From: Plasmopara viticola
Lineage: Eukaryota; Oomycota; Peronosporomycetes; Peronosporales; Peronosporaceae
Assembly: GCA_001695595.3 (NCBI GenBank)
Contig: MBPM02000008.1
Coordinates: forward strand, 62,001-126,000
Direction of reading: 5' to 3'
Length of the DNA: 64,000 nt
The translations under genes and the position numbers were made by a program. The notes beneath the pieces were generated by a model. It made no database searches. It was not told where the DNA came from and saw only the letters and a program-made list of their open reading frames with translations. Below, in pieces: positions 46,901 through 58,557 of the stretch (positions are counted from its first letter, which is position 1; each line of letters starts with the position of its first letter).

Positions 46901-47982
46901 CATAAAGTGCGTTCTTGATTTCAATTTCACGCTCTTCACTGTTGCAAAGAACCACTTTTTCGATAATAGTCCCGACACCGTTGATTGCAGCCTTGTTGCC
47001 ATCTGCGACTAGCACTTCGCCTTCATTGCGCTCGTCCAAAACTTTAAACTTGGACTTGTCATGACAAATGTGATGCGTTGCCCCACTGTCAATCGCCCAC
47101 ATTCCACACATGGTTTTGGTCGTCGAAAGTCCACATTCCAGCGAAACAGCAAACGCCACTCGATCGTATTCCCCGTTGTAGTTGCCGCTGTAGCCTTGCC
47201 ACTGAACTTGATTTGCTCCGCGTCCACGGGCATTACCGCCGCGTCGAGCTCCACGATTTTCTTCCTTCTGCTTGGTCCAGCACCGCTCTACCGTGTGCCC
47301 CAACTTTCCGCAGAATGTACATTGACGAAATTCACGCTCGGTACTGAAGGCCTTGGTTGCTTCCTCAGTTTTCACCAGCGTCGTCTTGTTTCCTTGTCTC
47401 TTGATATGCTCATTCGTAAGCACTTTCACGACGTCTTGCGATCGCAGTTCCCCGCTGCTCATCTCCAAGTTGAAAACGACGTTCTCGTAGCTCTTGGGTA
47501 GGCTGCGCAACAAGCAAATCACCACGTCCTCGTCCTCCATCTTAGCGCCGATGCTGCTAAGCTTGGCGCTGACGGTGAGGACTTCATTGCAATGATGCAT
47601 CACATTGCCGCCTTCCGCCATCTCCATGCTGAACAGTTGTCGCTTCGGGAAGATCCGTCCCATTTTCTGTGATCCACTGTAAAGAGTTTTTAATCGTGCC
47701 CATGCGACCCATGCTTCTTCGCAGTCGTCAACTACGTGATGATAATCCGCGCTCATGTGAAGCAACATCAAACCGAACGCGATGTTGCTCAGCTTAACGT
47801 ACTCCTCCATAGCGCGAGAGTCAACGAAGGTGGGGGTGGTTTCCCGGTTGACCACGTTGCCACGTCGACTTGGTCAGAAAAATGCCACGCATGTAGCGGC
47901 TCCATGTCGCGTAGTTGTCCCCATCGAACTTGTCAATTGAGATCTTGGTATCTTGGACAGAGGACATCGTGCTTGGGCTCAT
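43914..47982 (-). pseudogene. Array 2 unit 3 gag-pol, family A, best preserved
   Basis: One base inserted near 47857 (CCACGTTGCCACG) breaks gag after about 40 residues. From 47855 the frame is open for 984 codons, through zinc knuckle, protease, integrase (D, D, E region intact) and most of RT, to TAA 44901-44903. The same frame continues through YVDD (about 44873-44884) to TAA 44340-44342, then RNase H to TGA 43914-43916. Only one indel and the two shared nonsense codons separate it from a continuous polyprotein frame. Substitutions elsewhere were not assessed. Confidence 0.95.
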
Positions 47983-47986
47983 AACC

Positions 47987-48336
47987 TGTTAAATGAGCTG
48001 AAGGGAACAAAGAGAAGAGGCGAAGAGTCTGCGTGGAGGAGGACCGGAGCGGAGACACTTGAGCAGGAGAAGGAATATTTGGAAGTGAGTTTATTAATTT
48101 GGTCCTTAGTTCACAACTCCTTGCTACACCTAAGCCATTCAATTATCTAAGCCAATCAAAAGAGCTTACCATCTGGGCGCAATCATCTTCCCATCCGGGC
48201 GCAATCATCCTGAGTGCGCCTGTCCGTGTGTCTATCCATGGCGTCATCGTTGTATGTTTGAACCGTCGGACAGCCGCTCGTATTGGACAGCCATGGAAAC
48301 CGGAATAAAACGGAGGGAAACCGGTTACCTTCAATA
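47987..48336 (-). repeat. Array 2 LTRd (outer, 5' side)
   Basis: 350 bases; diagnostic bases TGTTAA, CCTAAGCC, AAAAGAGC, GCGCAATCATCC, CCATGG, CGGAGGG. The outer end CAATA meets the target duplication TTAAC. Confidence 0.93.
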
Positions 48337-48341
48337 TTAAC
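48337..48341. repeat. Target duplication of Array 2, right copy (TTAAC)
   Basis: Pairs with 34667-34671 and keeps the original base at the position mutated there. Confidence 0.85.
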
Positions 48342-50621
48342 CATACGGCTTCTTGAGCTGCTTCTGATAGGGCCATATACTCTGCCTCAGTTGACGAGAG
48401 TGCTACCGTGCGCTGCTTTTTGCTTCTCCAGCTGATACATCCGTTGTTCATGACGAAGACATCGCCACTCGTGCTACGACGCGACTCAATGTCTCCTGCC
48501 CAGTCAGCGTCTGAAAATTCTTGAATTGTTGAGGCACCATTCCGAGAGAACATTAGTCCATGCGTCTGGGTGGCATTCAAATCTCGCAGTACGCGCTTCA
48601 AAGCCTGCCAGTGTGTCGGACACGGATCGGCTGCGGATTGGCTCAGCACTCCCACTGCTGCTGCAAGATCTGGACGAGTAGCAACCATCAAGTACATGAT
48701 GCCACCGACAGCATTTCGATATGGCACGTTTTTCATTGTGTCCTCGTGCTTGCATCCACCATTGCACATATTCTTTGTCAGCTTCAATCCTGGATCTTGA
48801 GGAGTCTTTACTGGCTTGCAATCCTGCATCCCAAACTTTAGCAAAATTGACTTGAGGAACTTGGTTTGCCGCATCGTAACTTGACCTTTAGTGCTATCCT
48901 GATTGATCTCCACTCCGAGAAAAAACTTTAGTTCGCCGAGGTCCGTCATCTCGAATCGCTCGCTTAGCGCTTGCTTTGTCGTTGAGAGCAAGATACCGTC
49001 ACTGCTCGCAATAATCAAGTCGTCGAGATAGAGTACCACAAAGATCATTGACTCGTCACTGCGTTTGCTGTATATGCAGTGATCTGACTTGCTCTTGGTA
49101 AAACCCATCTTAACCATGAAATCGTCAATCGTTCGGTTCCACATCCGTGGTGACTGCTTTAAACCGTAGAGCAAACGCTTTAGCTTGCACACATGCTTCG
49201 GTCGACTTGGGTCAGCATATCCATCCGGTTGCTGCATAAATGTCTCCATCCAGAACACCATTTAGAAACGCAGTTTTGACGTCCATTTGGTGAAGCTTGA
49301 GATCATGCTTGGCAGCCAGACTTAGCACAATGCGAATTGACGTAAACTTGGCTATAGGTGCAAACGTCTCCTCGTAATCCACACCATACTTCTGCGAGAA
49401 ACCTTTTGCAACCAGCCGTGCCTTAAACCGCTCAATGTCCCCATCTTGGTTCTCTTTAACGCGAAAAACCCAGCGACAACCGATCGCTTTTCATCCCTTC
49501 GGCAGAAGAATTGTATCCCATGTTTTATTCCTTATCAAGGAGTCAATTTCGGAATCGCAAGCTTCCTTCCACTTGCACGCGTCATCGGATTCCATTGCCG
49601 ACTTGTACGTCGTCGGCATTTCCCCCACTGAATACATGACGTGTGCTGCTTCAAACCCTCCATTTTCTTCACTTTGTTGCGGAGGCTGACATTTCTTCAA
49701 GGGTCGACCGCTGGTAACATGGCGCGTGTCGCTTGGATCTTGGAGTTTCTGTTACCTTTTCGAGCGACTGATTCCTTGTGTGCCGTTTAGCCCCGGACTC
49801 GAAGTCAACGTCGCGTTCTGGCACCTGATCATCATCCATCTTTGACTCTTCACGGCCATTTTCGGTGCTGAATTCTGTGTCGGCATCAGTAATACTGTCG
49901 TTTTCTTCATCCACCAGCTCAACAATCTTGTTATAGTCCTGCCTTCCTTTGTCGAAAACGTCCTCTTTGAACTATGCATCATGGCTCATTAAAATGCGCC
50001 CGGTCGAAATTTCTTCGAACCGGTATGTCTTTGTATGCTCCGACTAGCCCAAAAAGCGACATAAGGCAACAAACTCGGCAAACTTGTCTACAACTTCAGA
50101 CTTGGACTTGATTAAGTAGATAACGCAGTAACGTGACTTGTCATCGATAAACGTAACGAAATAGCGTTTTCCACTGAACGTTGACGTTTGCATTGGACCG
50201 CACACGTCACTATGCACAACTTCAAGAATGTCTTAGCTCGATCAAGCGAAGATGTTTGAAAGCGCACACGAGTTTGTTTTCCCAGCGCACACCCGTCACA
50301 AAGCTCCCATTTGCTCACCGATGTTGATGCAATACCTGTGGCAAGTTTCTTTTTGACAATTGCATCAAGCCCTTCGAACCCGATATGACCAAGCCGTAGG
50401 TGCCAGAGGTACGAATTGGTGTCCCCCACGCAGCCAGACAGCTCGGCCACACACACTTTCTCAGGAGCAACAGGAATCATATGAAGCTTGAACAATCCTT
50501 CCTCTTCACGAGCACCAATTTTCCTTTTAACCCCCTTTGTCTCCGCGAAGCATCCATCATTGTCGAACATTACCGGACCAACGTCTTTGGTAAACTGACC
50601 AACCGAAAACAAACTGCGAGA
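48342..50621 (-). pseudogene. E8 integrase-RT-RNase H, first copy
   Basis: Sense order: integrase zinc region (WHLRLGHIG near 50400, GCALGKQ near 50280), a ~420-base deletion at about 50057 that removes the integrase core from GKRV to LYRF, linker, RT with YGLKQSPRMWN and YLDD (about 49018-49030) in place of YVDD, and RNase H ([17 protein letters not shown]). Breaks also occur near 49670 and 49250. RT to RNase H is open from 49261 to 48342 and then runs into the Array 2 LTR. It ends at 50617-50621 with CGAGA, the E9 target duplication, followed by the chimeric LTR. Confidence 0.88.
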
Positions 50622-50922
50622 TAATAGAAAGGTCACTTGAGCGGTCGTTGGCAAAATGCAAAGTGAATATATTTATAAGGTCCTTAGTTCGCAACTACAT
50701 GCTACCTCTAAGCCAATGAATTGTCTAAGCCAATCAGAACGACTCACCATCCGAACGCAATCATCTTCACATCCTGGCGCAATCATCTTCCCATCCCGAA
50801 ACCGATCTTTTGCCCATCTTGAACGCGCTCCCTCAGTCAGTCATCAATTGATTGCAGATACCCGTACTTACCGATATATAGCCGCTGGTTGAGGCGTTTC
50901 TGCGCCAGCATCTTCGACAACA
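50622..50922 (-). repeat. Chimeric E9/E8 LTR between the two E8 copies
   Basis: 301 bases. The left part (TAATAGAAAGGTCACTTGAG, AATGAATTGTC, CCGAACGC) is E9-like; the right part (TCATCAATTGATTGC, CGATATATAGCCGCTGG, GACAACA) is E8-like. The switch lies at about 50836-50846. A purine tract follows at 50923. The middle is closer to the E9 5' LTR than to its present 3' LTR, which has since lost bases or been converted. Confidence 0.88.
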
Positions 50923-53900
50923 CTCCCACTCGACTCGACAGCTTCAATACCTTAAATCTCAAGTCGACATCGAAGTAAACTGTATTGCGAGGCACCAATA
51001 GGCTTGGTCATGATGTCAGCCAGCATGTCTTGAGTTGGACAGAACTCTAACAACACTTGACCGTCCTCAACCTTCTCACGAACAAAGTGGTACCGAATGT
51101 CGATATGCTTGGTGCGCTTATGAAACTCCGGATTTTGGCCAGCGCGATTGAGCCTTGATAATTGTTGGAAGTGGCGAGGTAACCCTCAATAATTATCTTT
51201 ATGTATCTGGATAGATTCATCGTCATCCATTTCTTCAAGCTCGCACAAAAAGACTTTTAACCATACGGCTTCTTGAGCTGCTTCTGATAGGGCCATATAC
51301 TCTGCCTCAGTTGACGAGAGTGCTACCGTGCGCTGCTTTTTGCTTTTCCAGCTGATACATCCGTTGTTCATGACGAAGACATAGCCACTCGTGCTGCGAC
51401 GCGACTCAATGTCTCCTGCCCAGTCAGCGTCTTTAATCCTTGAATTGTTGAGGCACCATTCCGAGAAACATTAGTCCATGCGTCTGGGTGGCATTCAAAT
51501 CTCGCAGTACGCGCTTCAAAGCCTGCCAGTGTGTCGGACACGGATCGGCTGCGAATTGGCTCAGCACTCCCACTGCTGCTGCAAGATCTGGACGAGTAGC
51601 AACCATCAAGTACATGATGCCACCGACAGCATTTCGATATGGCACGTTTTTCATTGTGTCCTCGTGCTTGCATCCACCATTGCACATATTCTTTGTCAGC
51701 TTCAATCCTGGATCTTGAGGAGTCTTTACTGGCTTGCAATCCTGCATCCCAAACTTTAGCAAGATTGACTTGAGGAACTTGGTTTGCCGCATCGTAACTT
51801 GACCTTTAGTGCTATCCTGATTGATCTCCATTCCGAGAAAAAACTTTAGTTCGCCGAGGTCCGGCATCTCGAATCGCTCGCTTAGCGCTTGCTTTGTCGT
51901 TGAGAGCAAGATACCGTCACTGCTCGCAATAATCAAGTCGTCGAGATAGAGTACCACAAAGATCATTGACTCGTCACTGCGTTTGCTGTATATGCAGTGA
52001 TCTGACTTGCTCTTGGTAAAACCCATCTTAACCATGAAATCGTCAATCGTTCGGTTCCACATCCGTGGTGACTGCTTTAAACCGTAGAGCAAACGCTTTA
52101 GCTTGCACACATGCTTCGGTCGACTTGGGTCAGCATATCCATCCGGTTGCTGCATATAAATGTCTTCATCCAGAACACCATTTAGAAACGCAGTTTTGAC
52201 GTCATTTGGTGAAGCTTGAGATCATGCTTGGCAGCCAGACTTAGCACAATGCGAATTGACGTAAACTTGGCTACAGGTGCAAACGTCTCCTCGTGATCCA
52301 CACCATACTTCTGCGAGAAACCTTTTGCAATCAGCCGTGCCTTAAACCGCTCAATGTCCCCATCTTGGTTCTCTTTAACGCGAAAAACCCAGCGACAACC
52401 GATCGCTTTTCATCCCTTCGGCAGTAGAACTGTATCCCATGTTTTATTCCTTATCAAGGAGTCAATTTCGGAATCGCAAGCTTCCTTCCACTTGCACGCG
52501 TCATCGGATTCCATTGCCGACTTGTACGTCGTCGGCATTTCCCCCACTGAATACATGACGTGTGCTGCTCCAAACCCTCCATTCTCTTCACTTGTTGCGG
52601 AGGCTGACATTTCTTCAAGGGTCGACCGCTGGTAACATGGCGCGTGTCGCTTGGATCTTGGAGTTTCTGTTACCTTTTCGAGCGACTGATTCCTTGTGTG
52701 CCGTTTAGCCCCGGACTCGAAGTCAACGTCGCGTTCTGGCACCTGATCATCATCCATCTTTGACTCTTCACGGCCATTTTCGGTGCTGAATTCTGTGTCG
52801 GCATCAGTAATACTGTCGTTTTCTTCATCCACCAGCTCAACAATCTTGTTATAGTCCTGCCTTCCTTTGTCGAAAACGTCCTCTTTGAACTGTGCATCGC
52901 GACTCATTAAAATGCGCCCGGTCGAAATTTCTTCGAACCGGTATGTCTTTGTATGCTCCGACTAGCCCAAAAAGCGATATAAGATGGCTTTTGCGTCGAG
53001 TTTGAAACGCTTCTTTTTCGGAACGTGGACATACGCATGACATTCAAACGCTTTGAGATTGGCCAAGAGCGGTTTCTTTGTTGTCCAAAGCTCGTGTGGT
53101 GACTTCTTCAATCCAGCTGCACGATTAGGACACCGATTACGGAGAAACGTTGCGGTCATTATTGCTTCACCCCAATAGCCTTTGGACATTCCAGCATACT
53201 CTAACATGCATCTTGCACACTCAACCAATGTTCGATTCATGCGTTCAGCGACTCCGTTTAACTGAGGAGTAAACGGTGGCGAAAACTTGAGCACAATTCC
53301 TCGATCCGTGCAAAATTTGGTCATCTTACCCGACGTGTACTCGCCTCCATTGTCACTTCAAAGAGTCTTGACTCGCTTGCCAGTCTGCTTTTCAGCAAAG
53401 GCAACAAACTCGGCAAACTTGTCTACAACTTCAGACTTGGACTTGATTAAGTAGATAACGCAGTAACGTGACTTGTCATCGATGAACGTAACGAAATAGC
53501 GCTTTCCACTGAACGTTGACGTTTGCATTGGACCGCACACGTCACTATGCACAACTTCAAGAATGTCTTTGCTCGATCAAGCGAAGATGTTTGAAAGCGC
53601 ACACGAGTTTGTTTTCCCAGCGCACACCCGTCACAAAGCTCCCATTTGCTCACCGATGTTAATGCAATACATGTGGCAAGTTTCTTTTTGACAATTGCAT
53701 CAAGCCCTTCGAACCCGATATGACCAAGCCGTAGGTGCCAGAGGTACGAATTGGTGTCCCCCACGCAGTCAGACAGCTCGGCCACACACACTTTCTCAGG
53801 AGCAACAGGAATGATATGAAGCTTGAACAATTCTTTTCCTTCACGAGCATTAATTTTCCATTTCACCCCCTTTGTCTCCGCGAAGCATCCATCATTGTCG

Positions 53901-53956
53901 AACATTACCGGACCAACGTCTTTGGCAAACCGACCAACCGAAAACAAACTGCGAGA
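50923..53956 (-). pseudogene. E8 integrase-RT-RNase H, second copy
   Basis: Same content as the first copy but with the integrase core retained: DVCGPMQ (about 53535), a stop at 53358-53360 near the second catalytic Asp (in place of CDNGGEY context), GVAERMNRT (53230), then RFLG and a TAG near 52965. The linker 52907-52410 is open. RT has further breaks near 52410 and 52203 (a base lost in MDVKTAF) and is open from 52155 to 51433 with YLDD. RNase H has breaks near 51436 and the shared ~31-base insertion near 51160-51190. It ends with CGAGA at the E9 junction. Confidence 0.88.
53952..53956. repeat. Target duplication of E9, left copy (CGAGA)
   Basis: Matches 58553-58557; also present beside the chimeric LTR at 50617-50621. 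Confidence 0.9.
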
Positions 53957-54223
53957 TAATGGAAAGGTCACTTGAGCGGTCGTTGGCAAAATGCAAAGTG
54001 AATATATATATAAGGTCCTTAGTTTGCAACTACATGCTACCTCTAGCCAATGATTTATCTAAGCCAATCAGAACGACTCACCATCCGGGCGCAATCATCT
54101 TCCCATCCCGAAACCGTCAGTCATCAACTGATTGCAGATACCGATACTTACCGATTGACACCAAACAGTCCAGACGCTTCCTTGACAACACCAGTATCTT
54201 GTCGAGGCGCATTCTTGTCAACA
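53957..54223 (-). repeat. E9 3' LTR
   Basis: 267 bases, sense TGTTGACAAG...CCATTA, about 55 bases shorter than the 5' LTR because of a deletion around 54105-54115 in U3, which removes part of the 22-mer region and the following CGATCTTTTGCC stretch. It encodes the last 25 pol residues. Confidence 0.9.
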
Positions 54224-57200
54224 CTCCCACTCGACTCGGCAGTCCTTGAACCTTGTATCCCAATCATGTTGCGAAGAAACTCAAACTGCACAGCTGGGAT
54301 TGGCTTGGTCATCATGTCCGCCTTCATGTCTTTAGTCGAACAGTATTGCAGGACCACTTGACCATCTTCAACCTTCTCTCGAACAAATTGATAGCGAATG
54401 TCGATGTGCTTGGTACGCTTGTGGAACTCGGGGTTCTTGGCAAGCGCAATCGAGCCTTGATTGTCTTCGTAAATCTTGACAGGCTCGTTGCTCTTCATTT
54501 CACCAAGCTCGCACAGGAATGCTTTAAGCCAAATCGCCTCTTGAACAGCTTCTGTCAGCGCCATGTACTCTGCCTCCGTTGACGAGAGCGCATCCGTCCT
54601 TTGTTTCTTGCTTCTCCAGCTGATGCACCCTGAATTCATTGTAAACGCGTAACCAGTCCGCGTCAGAAAAACCTTGCAGCTTGTCCTTGCTTGTTTTGTC
54701 GAACTTGATTCTATGTGTAGTCGTGCCTTGAATGTACCGAAACACGCGCTTGAGAGCTTGCCAATGCGTAGGGCATGGATCAGCAGCAAATCGAGAAAGA
54801 ACTCCCACTGCAGCGGCGAGCCAACCGCATTTCGGTACGGAACATTTGCCATCGTTGTACTGTGCTGGCAGCCGCCCTCGCACATTGTCTTCGTCAGCTT
54901 GAGGCCAGGTTCTTGGGGTGTCTTGACCGGGTTGCTGTTCACCATGCCGAACTTCGTCAAAATGTCTTTGGCGAACTTGGTCTGACGCATTGCCACAATA
55001 CCAGCAGAACGATCCTGTTCAATTTCGATGCCCCGAAAATACTTGAGATTACCTAAGTCAGTCATGTCGAAACGTTCGCTTAATGCTTGCTTAGTTGACT
55101 TGAGCATCCTGTCGTCACTGCTCGCGAGAGCCAAATCGTCAACGTAAAGCGCCACAAAAATCATGTGCTGGTCATCTCGCTTCACGTACACACAATGATC
55201 GGCTTCGCACTTCTTGAATCCCAACATAATCATAAACTTGTCAATCGTCTGATTCCACATACGAGGTGACTGTTTTAATCCGTAAAGCGACCGCTTGAGC
55301 TGACAAACATGATCTGGCTGGCGTTCGTCCTCGTAACCTTGTGGCTGAACCATGTAAATGTCTTCATCGAGAGACCCGTTCAAGAAAGCTGTCTTGACAT
55401 CCATCTGGTGCACTTTAAGTCCGTACTTGGCTGTCAAACTGAGGAGAATCCGAATTGAAGTAAACTTGGCCACCGGTGCAAATGTTTCATCACAGTCGAT
55501 ACCGTGCTTTTGCGAAAATCCTTTGGCGACAAGTCGAGCCTTGAATCGCTCGATCCCTCCTGCTTGATTCTCCTTGACTCGAAACACCCATCGACAGCCA
55601 ATAGCTTTTCGTCCTTGAGGCAACGGAACCAACGACCACGTCTTGTTTTTGCGGAGGGAGTCGACTTCCGAGTCGCATGCCTCTTTCCACTTGGCCGCGT
55701 TGCTAGATTCCGTTGCCGACTTGTACGTAGTTGGCACTTCTCCCACTGAATCTACAACAAAGGCCGCTTCAAAATCGCCATCCCCGTGAGCCACTGCTGA
55801 CATCTCGTCCAGTGACATCTGTGGTCGGCTTTGGCGCTTGGGCCTTGGGGGGTCTGCGACCTTCTCTAGCGATCGCGACCGCTGAATACGCTTGTTTCCT
55901 GGTTCGACCTTCACATCCGGAGCCGAAACTTCTTCTTGCTCGCAGTCAGTCCCATTAGATCCTGCCGAACAGTCGCTTGCATCATCTTGAATAATCACTT
56001 CATTGCTGTCATAACTTCGTCTCCCACTGTCGAAGACATCCTCCATGAACTGTGCGTCGCGGCTCACAAGTACTCGACCACTCACAATTTCTTCAAAGCG
56101 GTACGCTTTTTCGTGATCCGAGTAACCAAGAAATCGGCACCGCACCGATCGAGCATCAAACTTGGTCCGTTTTTCCTTCGGCACTTGAACGTACGCGTGG
56201 CGACCAAAATCCTTAAAGTTTGCCAGAAGCGGTTTCTTGCCGGTCCAAATTTGATGAGGTGACATGTCGGACTTGATGGCGCGCGTTGGGCACCGATTCC
56301 GTAGGAAAGTGGCAGTCATGACGGCTTCACCCCAGTAAGACTTCGGCAAGTTGGCGTGCTCTAGCATACAGCGAGCACATTCCACAAGCGTCCGATTCAT
56401 TCGCTCTGCAACGCCATTTATTGGGGTGTGTACGGCGGTGTCAATTTTTGTACAATACCACGCTCTGCACAGAACTTCGTCATGACGCCGTTCACGTATT
56501 CTCCGCCATTATCGCAACGAAGTGTCTTGATGCGGCGGCAAGTTTGGTTTCCCGCTAGCGCAACAAATTCTGCAAACTTGTCGGATACTTCAGACTTGTT
56601 TCTGAGCAAGAAGACAACGCAAAAATGCGACTTTTCGTCAACAAATGTAACGAAATAGCGCTTGCCTCCAAACGTTGGTGATTGCATGGGACCGCACACG
56701 TCGCTGTGAATAGTCTCCAACACGTGTTTGGCACGACTTGGGGAGGAGTTCATAAAGCTCACCCGCGTCTGTTTGCCCAGCGCACAGCCCTCGCATGTTT
56801 CCCACTGAGTAGTTGTCTTGAGGTTGATACCAATTCCATACTTCTTCTTGACAATGGCATCTAGACCGCCGTAACCAATGTGGCCAAGTCGAAGGTGCCA
56901 GAGGTACGACGTGGTACCCCATGGCATCCCGACGAACTTGTCACATTGGCTGCGTCAACATTGACAGGCGTCATGCAGAGCCTGAACAAACCCTTGCCTT
57001 CGCGAGCACCAAGCTTCCAACGGACACCTTTAGCTTCGGCAAAACATCCATCGCGCTCAAACGTGACTGGGCCAACATCCTTTGTAAAGCGTCCAACGGA
57101 AAAAGATTGCGCGAAAGGTTTAAGATGTGCCACACTATAGTAAGCACACCCTTCTTGAATCCGCGCGGAGTAGCCATAGACATAAGAATGTCACCCGTGC

Positions 57201-58226
57201 CCACTGCTTGAACCACTCCATCATCTGCAAGATGCACGTCCATCGGTGAGATTGTCTTGTAATTCTTCATGTACTCTCGCGAGTACGTCATGTGCTGCGT
57301 CGCACCCGAGTCGACCAGCCACACAGAACTTGACTTGGTGGTACTCCCACCAACCGAAAACAAAAATTTGCCAGAGTAATTCTCACTCTACGCGACAATA
57401 GCGCGTTGCGTCCTTTGACGCTCTCAATTCTCTCGAATTCGAACCGGACATTTTGCGATCCAGTGACCTTGCTCGCCACAGTAGTGGCAGGTACTCGTGG
57501 GCTTCATTGAGACTTGTCGTCCCTTGCGCCGTCCATTGTCCGCTGACACGAATGCTTGCACCTGACCGTGCACGGCTCCATCGACGCCGCCATCGTGTTC
57601 CTTGCGCTTCATATCCTCGTGAAGCAGCCGAGACGTCACAAGCTCCCAAGACAGCGAGTCGGCTCTTGACTCCAATGCTGTAATGAGAAATGCGAACGAC
57701 TCACTGAGACTTGCAAGAAGCGTGATCACCAAGTCGTCCTCGCTTACTGGAGCACCAACCGCGTCGAGTTGCTCCGCTAGAGTCTTCATCTTGTTGATAT
57801 GCGCGAGCACATCCTCACCTTCTTCCATCTTGGCCGTGAAGAAACGACGACGAAGAAAGAGCTTATTGGCCAAACTCTTCTTCTCGTAATGTCCCTCGAG
57901 CCTTGACCATGCATCGTGCGCACCACTCGACGAGCGAACCAACGGCAATTGCGAACCTCCATCGCAAGGCAGATGATTGCCATCGCCTTGCGAGACTTGC
58001 GCTTGAATTTGTTCTGATCCGACGGCGTAACAAAATGTTCCAGCTTGGTCTCTCCGCTGACCACCTCCCACAGATCGCGTTCCTTCAACACCATCTGCAT
58101 CTTGAACTTCCACGTGTGGAAATTCGTTCCGTCGAACTTGTTGATGCGAGAGGTCGTAGCTGAGGCGGCGTCCATTGCGAAGGCGTAGTTGGTGTCTGGG
58201 GTAGTGGTTGCGGGGCTTGGGCTCAT
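54148..58226 (-). pseudogene. E9 gag-pol polyprotein, family B, broken
   Basis: Starts MSPSPATT at 58226. Frameshift near 57953 in gag; reading resumes in the next frame with the CCHC knuckle (CHYCGEQGH). TGA at 57424-57426 and TAG near 57392. Protease VDSG is at about 57300-57315. Frameshifts follow near 57105 and 56918. Integrase 56927-56421 has HSDVCG and CDNGGEY; a base is lost near 56420 at TPQLNG. The last stretch, 56400-54148, is open for 750 codons and holds integrase Glu (GCNGV context lost), linker, RT with MDVKTAFLNG and YVDD (about 55131-55142), and RNase H. Two deletions within RT-RNase H (near 54822 and 54655) cancel in frame but leave an altered stretch between them. Confidence 0.92.
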
Positions 58227-58230
58227 AACC

Positions 58231-58552
58231 TAATGGAAAGGTCACTTAAGCGGTCGTTGGCAAAATGCAAAGTGAATATATGTATAAGGTCCTTAGTTCG
58301 CAACTACATGCTACCTCTAAGCCAATGAATTGTCTAAGCCAATCAGAACGACTCACCATCCGAACGCAATCATCTTCAAATCCTGGCGCAATCATCTTCC
58401 CATCCCGAAACCGATCTTTTGCCCATCTTGAACGCACTCCCTCAGTCAGTCATCAACTGATTGCAGATACCGATAGTTACCGATTGACACCAAACAGTCC
58501 AGACGCTTCCTTGACGACACCAGTATCTTGTCGAGGCGCATTCTTGTCAATA
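58231..58552 (-). repeat. E9 5' LTR
   Basis: 322 bases. The outer (sense start) end is TATTGACAAG against TGTTGACAAG in the 3' LTR. It shares AATGAATTGTC and CCGAACGC with the chimeric LTR at 50622. Confidence 0.9.
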
Positions 58553-58557
58553 CGAGA
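58553..58557. repeat. Target duplication of E9, right copy (CGAGA)
   Basis: Pairs with 53952-53956. E8 gag-protease resumes immediately. Confidence 0.9.

Larger units (their letters stand above)
34672..48336 (-). mobile_element. Array 2: tandem array of three family A elements sharing LTRs
   Basis: LTRa-unit1-LTRb-unit2-LTRc-unit3-LTRd; all four LTRs are 350 bases; gag starts at 39095, 43552 and 47982 (periods 4457 and 4430). One target duplication surrounds all 13.7 kb. The internal LTRs b and c match LTRd at their left part and LTRa at their right part, the expected product of unequal LTR crossing-over. All units share two nonsense codons in RT and RNase H. Confidence 0.95.
53957..58552 (-). 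mobile_element. E9, complete family B copia retrotransposon
   Basis: 4596 bases, two LTRs, PBS, gag-pol and a perfect target duplication. It is inserted in E8 between codons of the protease-integrase linker (KLSR then LFSVG). Its pol tail (ESSGSVDKNAPRQDTGVV) resembles E7, so E7 and E9 are one B subfamily. Confidence 0.93.

Noticed and set aside
20887..48336. Tandem arrays as assembly artefacts
   Set aside because: Each unit and LTR has private substitutions or indels and the arrays have proper target duplications at their outer edges only. Read-depth proof is still lacking, so this is not fully excluded.
20887..48336. Arrays as true satellite DNA or as head-to-tail insertions of separate elements
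   Set aside because: Units are complete retrotransposon internals with shared LTRs and shared lesions, and no target duplication lies between units.
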